A stretch of DNA of 6,906 nt from Candidatus Woesearchaeota archaeon (lineage in GTDB: Archaea; Nanobdellota; Nanobdellia; Woesearchaeales; GW2011-AR9). The notes beneath the pieces are model-generated. The model searched no databases. It was not told the origin of the DNA and saw nothing but the letters and a program-made list of their open reading frames with translations. This document shows, piece by piece, positions 5,691 through 6,906 of the stretch. The position numbers and the translations under genes are program-made. The first letter of the stretch is position 1; each line of letters opens with the position of its first letter. The stretch is from positions 1 to 6,906 of the forward strand of contig JACRPJ010000063.1 of the NCBI GenBank assembly GCA_016213985.1, read 5' to 3'.

Positions 5691-5717
5691 TTCTTTGTGT
5701 ACTAACAGTTGCATGAA

Positions 5718-6416
5718 ATGGAAATAGTAATCTCGGCGATTTCTACACCTGCAGAAAACGCCGGCCCATCGCCCGGTGAATCGCCTAAGACCTCATCCGA
5801 AAAAAGCCTTGAGAAGTATTTAGAAAATTATTTGGAAGGCAAATACTTACCGGAAATATCTACGCTCAGGAAAGAAGTGCAATCCTTGCGCCAGGAGCTA
5901 ACCACAGCAGAAAAACCTGGGCCATCTGAACAATTGCCTCCCATCTTCGAAAGTTCCTATCAAACTATAGACAAAAAAATCGGAGTTATTTACGACCACA
6001 TTATGTACCAGCTCAGCCAACCCGCAACTGAAAAAATAGTTAAAGAGATTGAAAGCAACCTGGAAGCATATCTAGAACCAGAGCGGAGAACAAAACTAAA
6101 CTATGAGCGCTCACTATCTGCTCTCAACCAGTTGAATACCTCACAATTGAGTGTGTTAGGGGTAGAGATAAATAAAAACCTGCTCCCTAAGTTAACTTCG
6201 GAAGAAAAAGCCAAAAAAGGGAAAGAGTGCATTAACACTAGCTTAAATCACTTCACGCAGGGAGATCTGATCGAGTTAAGTGACCGGATATATCAGAAAC
6301 TATCTCTTGACAGTTATTTGGTTATTATGCGGGATAAGGGACTGGAGTTCTGGCTGGACAAACTCGATCTAAGTTTTGGAGTGAAATCATCAAAAAAGAA
6401 TGAGGGAGGTAAATGA
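5718..6416 (+). CDS. Hypothetical coiled-coil protein, 232 aa
   Basis: Not recognised. A short hydrophobic start (MEIVISAI) leads into a Pro/Ser/Gly-rich flexible stretch (residues about 10-27), then a strongly helical region with coiled-coil spacing (about 31-64, including LEKYLENYLEG and LRKEVQSLRQEL). A second linker (EKPGPSEQLPPIF) precedes a mostly helical C-terminal domain (about 80-225) with NLEAYLEPERRTKLNYERSL and a C-terminal Lys-rich tail. No membrane segment or catalytic motif is visible, so a structural, scaffold or binding role is more likely than an enzyme, but this is inference. ATG 5718 is preferred to TTG 5709 because of promoter spacing. The stop ends one base before the ATG of the next gene, and the terminal codons of this gene encode that gene's ribosome binding site, so the two are co-transcribed. 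Codon use resembles leuS more than the AT-rich PRTase-like gene. Confidence 0.8.
   Translation: MEIVISAISTPAENAGPSPGESPKTSSEKSLEKYLENYLEGKYLPEISTLRKEVQSLRQELTTAEKPGPSEQLPPIFESSYQTIDKKIGVIYDHIMYQLSQPATEKIVKEIESNLEAYLEPERRTKLNYERSLSALNQLNTSQLSVLGVEINKNLLPKLTSEEKAKKGKECINTSLNHFTQGDLIELSDRIYQKLSLDSYLVIMRDKGLEFWLDKLDLSFGVKSSKKNEGGK
6404..6410 (+). promoter_or_regulatory. Strong Shine-Dalgarno of the membrane-anchored gene
   Basis: GGGAGGT, 7 nt before ATG 6418, a near-ideal match to the archaeal anti-Shine-Dalgarno. It selects ATG 6418 over the in-frame ATG at 6400, which lies upstream of it and has no such site. Confidence 0.8.
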
Positions 6417-6417
6417 G

Positions 6418-6873
6418 ATGGGAATAATCGGAAAGACGTTGCTGTTTGCAGCTGGAGTGGGCTTAGGCTACCTGTGCTTCAATCCCACCACCGAGCATTG
6501 TCAAGACCTATATCATAAAGAGCTAAGGAGCATAGACCATGAATATAGCAATATACCACGAAAAGAGATTGCCGGGCCAGAAGATATAGGGATAGAATAT
6601 ACCATATTTAAGAACGAAAAGATAAAAGGGTTAGTGTTTACGGACAAACAAAGTGGGGACCGGGGTATTCTGGTAAGGAGATCACTGTTGTTTCAAGGCA
6701 AAAGCCGTTTAGAATACGTCACTTTAGAGCCATCCATGAGCACCCCTGCCAAAAGCTTCTCCTTGTTAGATCAAAGCCAGCAACAGGGAGATGCTACTGA
6801 TAAGAGCACTGCCCCGGGGGACTTATGGAATAAAGTAAAAGAATACGCCAGAGAGAAAGGAATAAGTCTCTAA
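6418..6873 (+). CDS. Hypothetical membrane-anchored protein, 151 aa
   Basis: Not recognised. Residues 3-21 (IIGKTLLFAAGVGLGYLCF) form a single glycine-rich hydrophobic segment at the very N-terminus, either a membrane anchor or an uncleaved signal. It is followed by a soluble domain of about 130 residues. That domain has two early Cys (C20, in the membrane segment, and C28), a helical part (HCQDLYHKELRSIDHEY), a beta-rich core (IGIEYTIFKNEKIKGLVFTD, GILVRRSLLF, LEYVTLEP), a Ser/Gln/Thr-rich linker and a C-terminal helix (DLWNKVKEYAREKG). With one Lys before the segment the topology is uncertain. The start at 6418 is set by the Shine-Dalgarno and lies one base after the upstream stop. Being second in an operon with a coiled-coil protein suggests a partnership at the membrane, which is inference. 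Confidence 0.8.
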   Translation: MGIIGKTLLFAAGVGLGYLCFNPTTEHCQDLYHKELRSIDHEYSNIPRKEIAGPEDIGIEYTIFKNEKIKGLVFTDKQSGDRGILVRRSLLFQGKSRLEYVTLEPSMSTPAKSFSLLDQSQQQGDATDKSTAPGDLWNKVKEYAREKGISL

Positions 6874-6906
6874 TTAATCCTCATATTAACTCTATAACTC
6901 CCTAAA

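Noticed and set aside
5470..5717. Possible tRNA or C/D-box RNA in the gap
   Set aside because: I found no T-loop sequence, no cloverleaf arms, and only a partial C-box-like TGATGTG without a properly placed D box.

Overview
This window reads as archaeal chromosome, most likely from an uncultivated archaeon. The leucyl-tRNA synthetase at the left edge is of the archaeal type. Five clear TATA-like boxes (TTTATAAA, ATTTAAATA, TATTTAAAC, ATTAAATA) sit where archaeal promoters should be. Three genes begin almost exactly where transcription should start (leaderless), and at least two others carry archaeal Shine-Dalgarno sequences. I cannot name the lineage; a DPANN-type archaeon is a guess from the density of small unrecognised genes.

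Layout: (1) 1-2176, the 3' three quarters of leuS (+), cut by the window edge. (2) 2314-3114, an AT-rich, probably leaderless gene for a phosphoribosyltransferase-like protein (+). (3) 3115-3371, a gap between convergent genes filled with hairpins. It includes two GC-rich TTTA-loop hairpins that look like the right ends of IS200/IS605 (TnpB-type) elements, and a three-copy repeat that can fold two mutually exclusive ways. (4) 3372-4182, a minus-strand pair of unrecognised small genes with a shared promoter and one Shine-Dalgarno site. (5) 4320-4646, a leaderless DUF192 (COG1430) gene (+). (6) 4703-5469, a leaderless inositol-monophosphatase-family gene (+) broken by one missing base in an A6 run; the coding potential after the break is otherwise intact. 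(7) 5470-5717, non-coding sequence with a 16-nt perfect palindrome and a promoter. (8) 5718-6873, a tightly packed two-gene operon (+) encoding a coiled-coil protein and a membrane-anchored protein, both unrecognised.

The genes do not form one obvious pathway. leuS is a housekeeping gene, and the rest looks like accessory or lineage-specific sequence in four or five separate transcription units. Base composition differs visibly: leuS and the last two genes are moderately GC, while the phosphoribosyltransferase-like gene is strongly AT-rich, which fits a separate origin. The observations most worth following are the hairpin cluster at 3171-3368 and the IMPase-family gene, which has both a frameshift at an A AAA AAT sequence and a substituted metal-binding motif.
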